From the NCBI GenBank assembly GCA_023374025.1, contig SIJG01000152.1, positions 62,001 through 126,000 on the forward strand: DNA of 64,000 bases, read 5' to 3'. This stretch comes from Heterodera schachtii (taxonomy: Eukaryota > Nematoda > Chromadorea > Rhabditida > Heteroderidae). The position numbers and the translations under genes are program-made. Below are positions 36,901 through 50,139 of the stretch, one piece after another (position 1 is the stretch's first letter; each line of letters starts with the position of its first letter). The notes below the pieces were generated by a model. The model saw only the letters and a program-made list of their open reading frames with translations. It made no database searches and was not told the DNA's origin.

Positions 36901-37572
36901 TTGATAAAAGTTTTATCTTAAATTATAATGAGTATTTTATTTCTTTAATTGAAAACCATAAAAATACGTAAACAAAATAAAATATTAAAAAAGAAAGAAA
37001 AAAAATCAAAAAAAAAGCCTATAAAGAAAAAAGGATTTACCTTTTTTGAATTTAAAATTCAGCATTAATTACAACATTAAATGGTTAAATAAATATCAAA
37101 TTAGACAGTCAAGCAAAAAATAAACGTAATTATTTTTGTTAACCTTCTAAAAAATTAATAAGAAAACATTTTAAATTTAAAATTTTCTTCTTTGATCTTA
37201 CACAAAACTAGGAGATCGCGTTTTAGAAAAAGAAATTTAATATCACATCCTTTAAAGAATAATAATAATAATTTAGAAAAGCTAGTCAAAATAAATTTAA
37301 ATACCTTTAATTCTTAGTTAAAGAATTAATTGAATAAATTATTAATAAAATAACTAATTTTCGATACAACAATGAGCAAACTCTTATAAACACTTTTACT
37401 TTAAAAAATAAATTTATAAAGAAATTAATAGACTTAGTTGCTTAAAATAATAATGTCTTGATTTACTTAATTAAAAAATGTTCTATCTAACCTTAATTGT
37501 CAACCACTATAAGAAGAAAAATATTTTAAAGTTTATGATTCAGAAAGAAATTAAAATTAAATAATGATTTCT
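33901..37572. other. A-rich block, no gene seen
   Basis: Long A-dominated DNA. AAATGATAAATGATTTATCA, starting near 34017, begins a small perfect hairpin with 10-bp arms. Short coding-like frames occur (for example near 35540-35610) but none exceeds chance length. No transposon ends were found up to 37572. Confidence 0.5.
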
Positions 37573-37652
37573 ATATTCAGTGTTATTACAATCACTCTAA
37601 AATGCTTTTCCGTCTACTAAAATGTGCATCGAGTGTCTTAAACACTGAATAT
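37573..37652. mobile_element. Possible 80-bp mariner-type foldback
   Basis: ATATTCAGTGTT at 37573-37584 is the exact complement of AACACTGAATAT at 37641-37652, and weaker complementarity continues inward (CACTCTAAAATG against CATTTTAGTAGACG-type sequence). Read with the termini at TTCAGTGTT...AACACTGAA, the element is flanked by TA on both sides, as for Tc1/mariner insertions. TA flanks are cheap evidence in such DNA, so the superfamily is tentative. Confidence 0.5.
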
Positions 37653-39030
37653 TAATTTAAATTTAATATTGAAAAACCTATAAAAGAAATTCTTGCAAAC
37701 ATTAAAACCCATAATTCTAAAAAAATAAACAGATTTATACAATATAAAAAATAAAATAAAGCAAATCATTAAAATGCTTTTTATCAAATTTCTTGATATA
37801 ATCAAATAAAATTAAGTTCTTTTAAATTTATCCTAGAATATAAAATAATTAAAAATAAAAAACAATTATAAGAAAATCAAATTGTGTTTTAATGATTAGG
37901 AATATATATAGAATGAGAATATAAAACGCTTCGAAGAGTTTTTGACGAAAAAGAGATTCATAAACATGGGAAATATAAAACAGAATATAATTCATATAAA
38001 ATTTAAAAAATGTTTTGACGATTGAAAATACTATTGAAGTCAAATATTATTTCATTAATTTAGTTAAGAAAAATGAAATATTTAATTTATGCCATATTTT
38101 AATTAAACGCTATTTATGGGATGATAAGAAATAATAAAATAATTAAAAAAAAATTAAGAGCAATTTTTAAATAAATAATTTTTGGGCATAGCAATATAGA
38201 TAATTTCGTATATTAACAGAATGAAAAAAATTTATTCTATTATAATTCCTTATAGAACATAAAAACAGCAAAATAATGAAACATGAAAAGGCTTAAATAA
38301 AAAATTATTTTAAATATTATTATCGAAATAAGATAAATTAATATATTTATATTAAAAATTAGAAAATATCTTTTAAGTACCACTGACACCGAACTAAAGC
38401 TAGAAGCAGATGAAAAAATGAATTTTTATTTTCGTATCGAGAAAAATATTCACCAATTGCGCACATAACGTCTAATGTTAAGAAAATAAACAAAACTTTT
38501 AAAAAGCAAAATTAGAAAAAATTAAGGAAAAAAATCATATGCTATATTTTTTTAAATTAAATAATTAAGCATAAATTTCATATTCTTAAATTAATATACT
38601 AATTTAAAAAGGTAGATATAATTCATCCTAAATATGAATTAACTGCAAACATTGCCAAAATATAATTTTTTTAAATTAATTAGAATAAAAATTATCATTA
38701 TACATTAAAATAAAATTTTAAAACTAACTTTGCACGATTTACATAAATTAAAAAAAAAGATGTAGTAGGAAAAAAGATAAATTCTTGAAAAAAAATAATC
38801 AACTTAAATTTAGTCAGAATGGACGAAATTATACGAGAAAATTATTAAATAGCAGGAAAAAGTCATAAAAATAAAAAAGAATAAACGGCAATCAGCACGG
38901 TCAACACCGATTTTTAAAAGAACGCTTTTAAAAAAATTAGCAAAATACATTTTCATTCTATAAATTGTTTAATTAAAAATTTTTATATTTTATCAACAAT
39001 TAATAATTATAAATGTTTATTGCCTTAGGG
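37653..39030. other. A-rich block, no supported gene
   Basis: A dominates to a clear switch near 39030. A 42-codon frame ending near 38469 contains the protein-like stretch TDTELKLEADEKMNFYF but has no start signal and is within chance length. The minus frame at 37849-38043 is random in character. Confidence 0.5.
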
Positions 39031-42000
39031 TAAATTTTATATTCATTAAAAAAATTCGATTTATTTGTAAGGCAATGAAAAATATTTTTAATAAATTTTT
39101 TTCCTTTTTCATTTATCTTATTAAATAATTATTTGTATTTTTGGCTTTGAATTATTTCAGTTTTATATTAAGAACAAACTATTCTTTTGGCTAATTTATT
39201 GTATTTATATTTTTCATGACACAAATTCCGGAGCCTTCATCTAATCATATTTTTTTAATTTGAAATATTTATACAATTAGTTTTTTCTCTCATTATTCAT
39301 AATATTTTTAATTTTGTGAGCTAAAATTAAATTAAATTTGTCACTTTTTTTTGTTGTAAAAATTTATTTACTATTTTAATTTTTTGAGCCAAACTTTTTT
39401 ATATTTATTCTTTACATCTTATAGTTGAATATTTAAATTAAATATATATATAATTCATGTGGATTTGTTTTTGACCTATTATTACACATTGTTTTTTTAA
39501 ATTGTAAATAATAAAATTTTTAAAATTATTTCATAAATGAAGTAAGATATATGATTTTTGCAAAATTTTTATATTTATAACATAATATTGTTTGTACTTT
39601 CGTGCCATTTGTATATCTCTTTTCGTTCCGATTCTACAAACAAATATTTAATTGTTCATTTACTCTTTGTCCATAGAATGAATGTTTTTAGAATATTTTT
39701 AAAATATGCATAATAACTCGAGAAGAATTTTGTACTCAAGTTAAAAATCAAAATTTTATCATTTACGAGAGTTTGCGAATCCTTGCATTTAATTTTTAAA
39801 TTTTTTCTCTTTTTTTGTTTTCGTTTTTATAAATAAAATTGTTATTATTATCTTTATTATTAATAAAGGCCATTATTTTATGCAATATGAATTATTAAAT
39901 TTAATTTCTTGAATTTTTTAATGTGTTAAAATACTTTTTTGTTAATTTTTAAATTGATATTAAATTAAGATTTTTTAGATCCACTAAATATTATATAAAC
40001 TCTCTTTTATTGACAGCGAAATTGGGTAATCATATGTAATGCTACAATGTAATTTTATTCTTATATTTTAAATTTTATGTAACAAGCTTTTTTAATTTTT
40101 GTATTATTAACAATATTGATATTTTATTACAAAAAAAAATTATGAATATGAATACAAAATATAATTTAATTGGTTTTAATAACAACTCTTTTCTATATAT
40201 TTTTTGGAATTACGGATCAGCTTTTTAATTTAATAATAATAAAATTATACTGAAAGTTACCAAAAGTTATTTGTTTATTCTTCTAAATTTTTCAGAACTT
40301 AATAGTTCAGATTTTTATTAAGCAAAAATTAATTATTTTTAATTTATGGGGACTAAAATAAATCTTTAAATTTTTTTGCTGTTTTTATTCATTATCTTAA
40401 CATAGAATTATATTCATTTAAAATGCTCGCTCATATGAACACAAATTTTCTTTCCGATCAGTGATAAATGAATTTATACATGACAATAATTATCTTTATT
40501 TTAAATTTAAATTTTTTGTATTGTTAATTTTATTAATTTAATTATTTGAGCCTAAATAAATAATACTTCTATTTTTATTATCTCGGCATTCATTTTATTT
40601 GTTTATTAAAATTGGGTTATTTTAGGATTCAATAAAAATCATTAATAATCGACCACAATTTAGCAAATGTAATTATATTTTGGCTTTTTACACTTTTTAA
40701 TGAATATATATTGGCAGATTTTGTTTGCTGACTTCAATGTATTATAAGTGCTTAATTTTAAAATTCTTTATGTTTTCGTTTTACAAAAGCCGTTTGAGGT
40801 TTCAGTTCAAATTATTTAGCAATTTTTTAAATTTGAATATGTTTGTTTGGATATTATGCAAAAAGTTTTTTTTTCAAGTTGTTTTTTTTTTAAAATACTG
40901 TCCGGCTTACATTTAGTGCAAAATCTTGTTATGTCGCCTATTCATTTAGAAGCTATAATTAATATTTGCTTATGTATATTTTTATTATAAAATGCAACAT
41001 TTAAAATCATGAGAATATGTTTGCATTTAATGAATAAATAAAATAAAACTAACTTTTTTCCATTTATCTTATTTTATTTACATTTTTAAATGTACATGTT
41101 TCTTAAAAACTTTATCGTTATATAATTTAATTTTATCTCGACATTTAGGATGTATCTGCGTTCGATCGTTGCCATTGAGAATTTACAATTTCATTAAAAG
41201 CATCATAAATTTAATTTAACTGTGATGTCAAAAAATAATATTTTTAACATGCATAAATTTTCATATTCCTCATGATTTGTTATTACATGTTGAACAAAGT
41301 CAAGCATTTAAATCCTTAATTTTAATTTCTCTACTTTAATTGTTTTCAATATAAATTAAAAATTATTTCTTTCGCATCAGCTGAATGTGGAATTATTTTG
41401 TTATTGATGAATTCACAAAACCGATTAGGCGCGCAAAAATTTTGCGGCTAAATAAGAAATTTTGTAAATTTTATAAAATTTATAATTCAATTTTTTTCAT
41501 TGTAAAACATTTAATATTTTCTGACAAATAATGACGGCTTTTATTGTCAAAATTCATTTTATAAAATTTATTTAAATTATTTTATTCATTTGTTTTCTAT
41601 TTGTTTCTTTTTATTATAATTTATTCCGCGTGTAAGAATTTATTTTCTTAACCAGTTTTTCGCATCCATCCCTTCCATCGTGTTAAAACTCGGATTGCTT
41701 GGCGTCTGATTTCCCAAAATGATTAAATAGATAAATTTCGTAGAGTTATTTTTCATCTAATATTATTTATAGGATTTTTAACTTTACTAAATATTAAAGT
41801 GGTAATTTTAAGTCAACTCTTTTTTCGATAATATGCTTTATTCTCTTCTCTTTAAATTAATAATAACATTTTTTTTATTATATTGCTCTCTTCCTTTTAA
41901 TAAGTTATTAGTTCCATCTTTTATAATATTTTTTTTAAATTAATTTTTTCTAATTAATTTTTTTATTTGTATTCTTCTTAATTTATTTTGTACATGTGAT

Positions 42001-44080
42001 ATTTTAATATTACGATACTTCAGATCAACATTTTTGATGTTCATAGACACATTATAAACACCTTTTTCTCCGCCTAATTTCTTTTAGCAAATTAAAATTT
42101 TGAAAAAATTAATATATTTTTTCGTTTTGTTAAAAATATATGAGAGAATGCTTTTGAAATTAGTTAATGTTAAAATGTATTTTTTTTGCCCAATAAATAA
42201 ATAACAATTAATGTCTTCAAATTTAAAAATACTCACTATATATGAACTAAAATTATTTCAATAAAAAATATTGTATTCGTCCATAATTATTTATTTATTT
42301 ATTTATTCAAGTTTTCATTGCGCTTTTATTTACCGAATAATCGCTATAATATTTTATTACAAAGAATTTAGAATATATTTTTGGTTATAAAATGCTTATT
42401 TTACTATTATTTTATTGTTCTTTTCTAGTAAATAATAATATGCATCATAATCTTTTTACCATTTTTTATATCATTTCATAGACAAAATAATTTTAAAATA
42501 ACAATAAATTTTTAACATATTAATAAATCTCTTTGCTTGAGCACTGTAATTTGCACCTTTGTTGTTCAAGGCGAGGTGATATTTATTTATTTAAATGTTT
42601 TTTTCAATAATGATTTTTATATTTTAAGTATTGATAATAAACTTAATAAATATTAATTTATCTAAAGTTAGATGTTTTTCGTAATTGACCAAGATTTTTT
42701 TGTTTTTGTTTTCTAATATTGCGATTTGCTTGGGATAAATATATTTCGCAAAATAATTTTTGCTTTTTCAAATATTGCAAAATATATCTGTAATAATTCT
42801 CTTTAAAATATTGAAGACCATATTAGCTTATTTTATACTAGTAAATAAATTAAAAAATCTATCATATAAATCTTAACAGAGCATTTTATTAATAAAGAAT
42901 TGTTCTAAACCAATTAAATAAAAACATAATTTAACAACAATTGAAGTTATTTTCTAAATTAATATAAATTTATTTTTGTAATTGTTATCTGAGATAGCTT
43001 AATTTAAAAAAACATTTACTATTTAATAAAATGAAATATCTTCGAAATATTTTCAATCATTAAAAAATCATTCATGAAAAATAATAAGAATTTTTAAATA
43101 ATATCTTGTTAATTAAAAAATTTAATATATTTTAATTGCTATTGATCCCAAACTAATTGTAATAATTTATTCATTGACTTATAAATTACATTTTTGTCTG
43201 CATTTTTGTCTGATGTCGATATGAATTAAACATTTGTGTTATAAAATATCTATAAATTTTAACATTTCATAATAAATTTATTAAACTAAGGGTAGACGAA
43301 ACAAACAAAAATAATCTTTGAAGCTTCATAACATTTAGATTAATTTAAATTAAATATTACAAATTCAAAATTATTTTTAAGAACTCTCTTATTAATATAT
43401 ATTTTTAAATTTTTTCTGAATTAATTCGTTTATTATTATTTTCTTGTTTAATATTAAATTCCTTTGTATTCTAGTCATTTTTAAATGTTAAAATAAAATC
43501 TTTTACTTATTTCGAAATTTTATTCAACTTAAGGTCATTTGGCGCATAGTTAATTATGCTTATTCAGATTTTAACATTTTCTATTTTTTCGCATTTTTAA
43601 TACTCTTTATATTAAAACTTAATTTTATAATAAATATTTCTATGAGCTTTTTAATTTTGTTTGTATATTTTTTATTGTTAAAAATTAAAAATAGATAAAT
43701 ATTTTTGCTTTTCAAAACCAAAAACATTTAATGTTGGCAAACGAATATAGATTTTCGGCTGATAATTGCAATTAAATATTTAATACTAATTAATTAAAAA
43801 AATTTTTTTTCCAATTTATAAATAAATATTATAAATTTAATTTTGTATGCTACTTTGAATTTTTAATTTAATAAATTATAATAATTTTTTTGTCGTTTAT
43901 TGGAAATAATTTATTTTTTATTATATAAAATAGTAAATAATTTAGTGCATCATTTTTTACAAATAATTTTTAGTTGAATGATATATTACTGCTTTATAAC
44001 CATTTTTTATATAAAATTTATTATTAATAAAATTAATGTTTTTCATTTGTATAAATTTATTAACATTAAAGTTCAAAGAT
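39031..44080. other. Long T-rich block, no gene seen
   Basis: About 5 kb in which T clearly exceeds A. The frame at 40725-40916 is Phe/Leu/Lys-rich and not called. A somewhat GC-richer spot near 41650-41710 (CATCCCTTCCATCGTG) has no partner that I can find. No arrays or inverted elements seen. Confidence 0.5.
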
Positions 44081-44853
44081 ATTAGTATTCATAATAAATA
44101 TATGTTTATTAAGCATTTTTAGAAAAGGCATCATTTTGAAAGGATTAAAAGTTATAACATAAAGCAAATTCTATAAATAATTTTAATGTTTTAGAATGTA
44201 AATTTAACTCAAAATAAGCAGAATTACTATCCAAAGATAAAAGGAAATATAAAAAAAGTTTAAAGTCATTGCAAAAATGCTTTTAATATAATCTTAGGAT
44301 AATTATTTTATCAATATTATTTTATAATGCAAAAAATAAAAATAAAACCATTTTTAAAATACTAGCTTTCGATTCGTAGTGATATAATAATATAGCAAAC
44401 ATATAATAACTTAAAAATAGAGAAATATTGTGTAATAATTATATAATTACAATTTTTAATGGCATCCACAAAAAGATCCTAAGTCATTACCAGGACAAGA
44501 GAATAATATAAATGAGAAATATTCGTAAATTTTGTTTTCTAAATTGTATTATATAATAAGATATGAAAAATTTAAAAAAAGACAAAATGATCCAAATTTC
44601 TATTTAAGAACTAACTAAATAAATTTATTAACAAAAGAAAATTAATAAATAAATTTAAATTGAATAAAGGAGTTCCGAAAGGAAAAAAGATGCTTTTCAA
44701 CGGGTCGCCAAGATTAAATCAATTTATTACCAGCCTAAAAACAGAAATGCTATATGGAAAAGAAATGATAGAATAAGAGAAAAAATAAGACACCTTTAAA
44801 AATTATTGAGAACACTTAATAATTCATTATAGAGAAAACAATTCAGATTGGCC
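44081..44853. other. A-rich block before the GC-array foldback
   Basis: A-dominated with no gene, repeat or hairpin of note. Confidence 0.5.
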
Positions 44854-45352
44854 GACATTTGCGCTCTGACATTTTCGGCGCAGATATTTGCGGCGCCAAG
44901 TCAAAGCGACACTTCTGGCGCCGACATTTGCGGTGTGACACTTGCGGCGCCCAGTAAAAGTGACATTTCCGGCGCTGAAATTTTATGGCGCCCCAACAAT
45001 TAATGAACAATCTTTTTGTTTTCCTAATTGTATAAGAAATTCTTTAAAATAATGAACGCTGAATGCATTTTTAAATATTTTTTAATCTTAGTATTAAAAA
45101 TTCTTTTGAATTGTGCCGAGTTCATAACTTTGAAGGCAGGGCAGCAAAGGAATATTGACATTAAAATGTGGAATGTGGCGGTTGTTAAGAGGCGGATGTA
45201 CCTCAGCTTTCCATCCAAGGCTAACGTGTTGTCAATTTCTTTATTAAACGGAAAAAGGAAACTTGTCTGCGCCGCAAAATGTCTTTTTGAGTGGGCGCCG
45301 CAAATTTGAAGCCGCAAGTGTCGCATCACCGTAAACCAAATGTCAAATTTAA
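44854..45352. mobile_element. Foldback-type element whose arms are GC-rich 15-mer arrays
   Basis: The left arm (44854-44992) carries eight copies of a motif near GACATTTGCGGCGCC, starting at 44854, 44868, 44883, 44908, 44923, 44937, 44962 and 44977. Steps of 14, 15, 25, 15, 14, 25 and 15 show a higher-order unit of about 54 bp: three motifs plus a 10-base spacer (AAGTCAAAGC, CAGTAAAAGT). The right arm (about 45267-45352) has the complement, including GCGCCGCAAAATGTC, a 10-base spacer and GGCGCCGCAAATTTG. The roughly 270-bp core is A+T-rich with overlapping open frames on both strands, neither recognisable. Tandem-repeat arms recall Foldback/Galileo-like elements, but no target duplication is evident. 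Confidence 0.65.
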
Positions 45353-48300
45353 GCGAAGTCTTATTAGAAAGCTATTTTAAATTATGCTTAAATAAAATAT
45401 TATCAAAAGCAATAATAATTTTTGAGTCAAATGGTTGATTTTCTGAATAAAAATGCTTTTATTTTGAGTTCAGGCATAAAGTTCTATTTTTTTTGAATTT
45501 GAAAATGTTTTATTCAATATTAGATTAATTTACTTTTAATGGTATCAATTATATATTTAGCAGAATTTAAGTATTTCATTTTTTTATTTCTCTTGGAATT
45601 CTGGGTGACTTTTTTGATTATTTATTTAAACGGTAGTCATATGTACAATATTTTAATTTTATATTCTTATTTATATGTCTTAGATTCTTTTATTCCTTGG
45701 TAATTAAATTAATTTATTATTCTTTGAAATGCAGATGCCCTTTTTGTAACAGGTATAAAAGATTGGAAATTATTTGGTTATTTTTATTAAATGGTAATAC
45801 TATCAACTATATTTATTCATAAAGATTCCAATTGTTTTTTAGTTGGGAGTCCCACTTTTCCTATATGAATAAATACATTTTATTTCTCTGATTCCTAATA
45901 AATAATTTTGAGATATTTTTTTAAATTTCTAATCTTAATATTTAATTTAATTTAGGAATTTTTAAATTAATTTATGAAAATTTTTTCCTTTTCCTTTAAA
46001 TTACGGCAAGTTATTCTTCATATCTACGTTGCAATATTAAGGAACAGTTGATGCCTTTTACAATATTTAAGTATCCTTAATATTAATTATTATATATTTG
46101 CCATTTTTATGATGAATATCATTATTTTTAAATCTCATTGTTATAAAATTAAAAATTGAAAAAGAATTTCAGATACTCTTTGAAAATTAAATAAAATACA
46201 TTATTAGGAGATTTAAATCAATAAAAACAAACATATAGACTATCCCATAAAGAATTAATATTTAAAATAAACAATTTGGTGTTGGAAAATTCTAAATATA
46301 CCAATTTGTTCGATTTAAAAAACTATAATTTTTGAAATTTTTTATATTTTTGCAAATTAAAATTACAACAAATCAAGATAATATAAGCGAATATTAAAAT
46401 TTGTTTGTTTTCTAATTTTTTAATATTTTTATGGTAAAACCGAAATTAAATCAATTTAATAATTTAAAGTTATGAGTTAATTCTATTATCATATCATTTC
46501 AAATTTACACTTAAATAAATATTAATATGATCAAAAAACACTAATGAATATGTATATTCCAATATTATTTAATACAGGCTTCTTTAATTATCAATAATTA
46601 CGAGGGTAATAGAATAGCTTTAAAATTCACTTAAATAATTATTATTTTACTTATTTAATTGGTAAGACATTCATTTTATTCTTTTCTGGAATTAATTAAT
46701 TTATTTTTATATACTACATCATTTTGGTCCATAAATTTAACATGAATTAAATCAAATGCATTTGGCACTTTTAAATGTAAATTTTGACCTCCAAGTCGTT
46801 GGGAAGAGCAAATTTTTGCGGCCTATTTGCCGACAATTCTACATATAAAAAGTAAATAATTAATGATTAATTTAAAAAGAAATTTTTCTTTAAAATTTAT
46901 GGTCGATTAGATTTCTTGTGAAATGATCCGCATTTAAAGTTGCAGCTTTTTTTATTCACGCATATGTCGGCTAATTTTTTTTCACGAGAAAAAGCGTTCA
47001 AAGAGAAAATTAATATCTATAAAATTTTTGAAATTTTTCTTGATAATTCATCATTCCAAAAGCTATCGAATTCATTTTTTTATCTGCTTGATATAGTTCG
47101 GTGCCGGTAGCAATTGGATATGTTTATTTTATATTAAAATAATTAATTATTATTGTAAAATTGATTTGTGCAATTGAAAATATATTATATATATTATTGT
47201 TTAAAACTTTTATTATTTAAAATATAAATCCAGAAATATTATTTATTTATGTTTACACTCATTTCTTGTTTTTATTTATATTTAATACAAATTGTTAATT
47301 ACAATATAAATTATTTTTTTCTTCTATTTTCATGTTCAAGAGATGCTGTTCTGTAGCCATTGCATCGTTTTCTTTAATAAATGTTTTTTATGTGCATAAG
47401 TTATTGAAAGTTAAGATAATATTTGTTTTGTATGAATTTACTTCAAATTTTCATTATTATTTTGTATTTCCACTGTTTTTCTTAATTTATTAATTTTCTC
47501 TATTTGTCAATTTTATATATTACTCGCCCTTTGATGTGAAGATTCGACGTCATAGGTTCAATCATTCGAGAAAAATAAAAATTTAATTTTGTACAAGCAT
47601 TTACAAAAAATAATTCAATATATTGATTTGATATACAAATACATTTTTAAAAAATTGCCAAAATATTTACATTTTAAGCAAAATTTCCTAATATTTAAAA
47701 AGGTAAATATTATAATTTTAGATTTTAATTATAATATATAATTATTTTTAAAAAATGTGAAGAAAAAAATTTTTTTTTATGAATTAAATATTGAATTATT
47801 ATCATTATGAATTTTCTTAAAATAGTAATTTCCTGGATTCTATCACATAATAATCCTACTTTATTTCAGCATTAATTAATAAATTTATATATTTTAATTT
47901 GTTAATTTTTTTTTCAAATTCGTTTCATATAAAAAATTTACTAGAATAAAAAAATTAATAATATAAAACCAAAATTTAAAAATAAATAAATTTATAGTAT
48001 TTATTTTTTTCCTGATTCTTAATTAAAAAATTTAAAAAAGCAAATCAAATTCAAGAAATGTTATTATTTTTTTAATGAAATTATATAAATAAATAAAAAT
48101 TTCATTATTTCGGAACGCAACACTCAATAGAATACAACAAACTTTGGCCCGAATCAGTATTCATGAAGTCGGTCATACGATCATGATTAATTGTCATATT
48201 TTTAATTGAATTAAATGCTAAATTTTCAAATATGTAATTATTTCTCACGAATTACTTCAAGATTATTATTATTAATTAATTAATTTATCATATTTTAATT

Positions 48301-48600
48301 AATTAATTTTTTCAACATCTTTTAATATAAAAAATTTAGTTTCTTTATTAATCATTAAATGAATAAAAAAAAATTAAAATTAATAAAATAAAAATAAAAT
48401 TTAAAAATGAATCAATTTTATAGTATTTATTTTTTTTATTTTTTTTCTTATTGATTCTTAATTAACAAATTAAAATAAGTAAATTAAACCGTCAATTCAA
48501 TTTGAATTTTGCTTTTCTGTAGAGATTATTAATAAAAATTCAGTAAAAAATTGCTAATGAAGGCTAAGTTTATTAAAAATAAAGTTTGCATTTCAATTAA
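45353..48600. other. Mostly T-rich DNA, no supported gene
   Basis: T leads for most of this stretch, with an A-richer part at 46150-46580 and mixed DNA after 47560. A GC-richer spot, TTTGCGGCCTATTTGCCGAC (about 46815-46834), recalls the 15-mer motif of the upstream foldback. A short frame near 48120-48200 contains HEVGH and is discussed and rejected elsewhere. Confidence 0.45.
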
Positions 48601-48614
48601 TACTAATCCCGAAA

Positions 48615-48655
48615 GGTTTTTAGGGGTCACCACTGATCACCCACAAATTCCGATT
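48615..48655 (-). repeat. Scrap carrying the shared GATCAGTG-type motif
   Basis: TTTTTAGGGGTCACCACTGATCACCCACAAATT resembles, in the same order, the GGTTTTAAGGGTCGCTGATC-ACGAATT of the element at 32991-33392. It is a short remnant; the limits are unclear. The minus frame downstream (48658-48879) is not recognisable. Confidence 0.45.
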
Positions 48656-48899
48656 CCTTAAACTAATTTTGAAAGAAACAAAATTTTAAAAATTTGAATT
48701 TTCGTCTTTTTATTTGAGTTGGAGTTTGAGATTTGTATTTTAATGAAATTGCTAATAATTTTACAACATTTTCGATTAAGGTTTTTATTATTTTTTGTCT
48801 TTAGTCTCCAAAAAATATGAACATAGACTTCAACCGAGAGGCGAGAGCGTGAAACCGAATGAAACGTGAATTTTTTCATTTTGAAAAATTAAATAAGTA

Positions 48900-49685
48900 T
48901 TTTTTCAAATAAGGCCAAATTTTAAACCAAAATTTTTATTAAGAAAAAAATTATATTTTATGAATCTTTTTTAGGAATCTTTTTTAGCTATTTAAAAATA
49001 ATTGGCGTAATGTCAAATTATAATTCCTACCAAATTTTACAAATATCCAAAGTGCGATTGCACTGATTGCTGATGATTCATTCGAATATGACATTAAATT
49101 AAATGAACAAAAAAATTTATTTACAGTAAAAACGATTCATCTATATTTGAGAAAATTTATACAATTGGCTTAAATAAATTCTTCTTGTTATTTAATTACT
49201 TCAATTTAAAATTATACATATTTTAAATAATTAATAAAAAAAGATTTCTCTATATACATAAAACGAAGACAGATGAATCGTAAATACTCAGTAAAATTTG
49301 CATAAATATTTATTTAAAACAATTTTTGAAATAATAATATTAATATTTTACAAAAAAATTTAAGAACGAATGCATTTTAATGCTGCAACTCATTTAAAAT
49401 CAAATTTTACAGTAAAGAAGATGCAAATGACTGAAGATCTGCGCAAGTATACAGATAATAATTTTTAAAAATTTTTTGTCCAAAAATAATTATTATTTGC
49501 AAATAAAGTTGTAAATTTAATTATATATGATATAAATAATTATTTATTTTACTCATGAAAATATAATAAACGACAAGAAATAATATTTCAAAGAGAACGA
49601 AGTTCTAGTTATTGTAAAAAATTAAAAATGTTTATTTTTTGAATCAGCTCATCAATTTTTTATGAATAATGGAAATGGTAAATAA
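48900..49685. other. Mixed A+T-rich spacer
   Basis: No gene, array or transposon end was found. It ends in a run of fifteen T at 49686-49700. Confidence 0.45.
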
Positions 49686-49733
49686 TTTTTTTTTTTTTTT
49701 GTAAATTTTAGGGAATCCTATATAATAAATCCA

Positions 49734-49819
49734 TCTGTTCCATGGCGTTGTGTTGTTTTGCGTAAAAAATGTTATTTGTATTTCTTGAAGGGTTTTGCTT
49801 CTGTTCTATGGCGTTATGT
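49734..49819 (+). repeat. Short direct duplication, 66-bp period
   Basis: TCTGTTCCATGGCGTTGTGT at 49734-49753 recurs with two changes as TCTGTTCTATGGCGTTATGT at 49800-49819. It lies just before a GC-rich repeat block and is probably part of it. Confidence 0.65.
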
Positions 49820-49834
49820 AAGATTTAAAAAAAA

Positions 49835-50020
49835 AATTGGGAACAGGGAGGGGGTCCGATGGCTCCGGTAGGCGCCGCCGGAAATTTTTTAAATTTTAAT
49901 GCAATTTGTTAACAGATTTACACCAAAAAATGACCAGTTTTTGAGATTTTGAGACAATTTTCTATGAAAAAAAAAGTTTGGGGGCCAGACTGTGCCGATA
50001 GGCACCGTCGGAGGAAAAAT
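49835..50020 (+). repeat. Second copy of the GC-hairpin block
   Basis: This resembles 6345-6515: GGTAGGCGCCGCCGGAAATT near 49866, an ATTTGTTAACAGATTTACACC-like stretch, a TTTTGAGATTTTGAGA stretch and a second GC spot, GACTGTGCC-GATA-GGCACCGTC (49988-50009). The hairpin keeps pairing where bases differ from the copies at 6352 and 6487. Here the block stands outside any CAGGGATG-ended element, so it is a repeat in its own right. Confidence 0.65.
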
Positions 50021-50139
50021 ATAAATTTTAACCATAAAATTTATTTTTCCAAAATCAAAATTTATTCAAATATTCGCTTCGATAAAGCTATAAGTCAAAC
50101 AGTCATTATTCAAATTTTCCATTTTTTTATTCCCAAACT

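Noticed and set aside
45024..45329. Overlapping plus and minus frames of 93 and 101 codons
   Set aside because: They span the core and array of the 44854-45352 foldback. Frames on both strands over the same bases and no recognisable motif argue against a gene.
47520..47575. GGTTCAATCATTC, like a tRNA B box
   Set aside because: No A box, acceptor or anticodon arm at the right distance.
48120..48200. Plus-strand frame containing HEVGHTI, like a zinc-metalloprotease HExxH motif
   Set aside because: About 25 open codons with no splice sites. HExxH is expected about once or twice by chance across six frames of 64 kb, and no second zinc ligand or domain context is visible.
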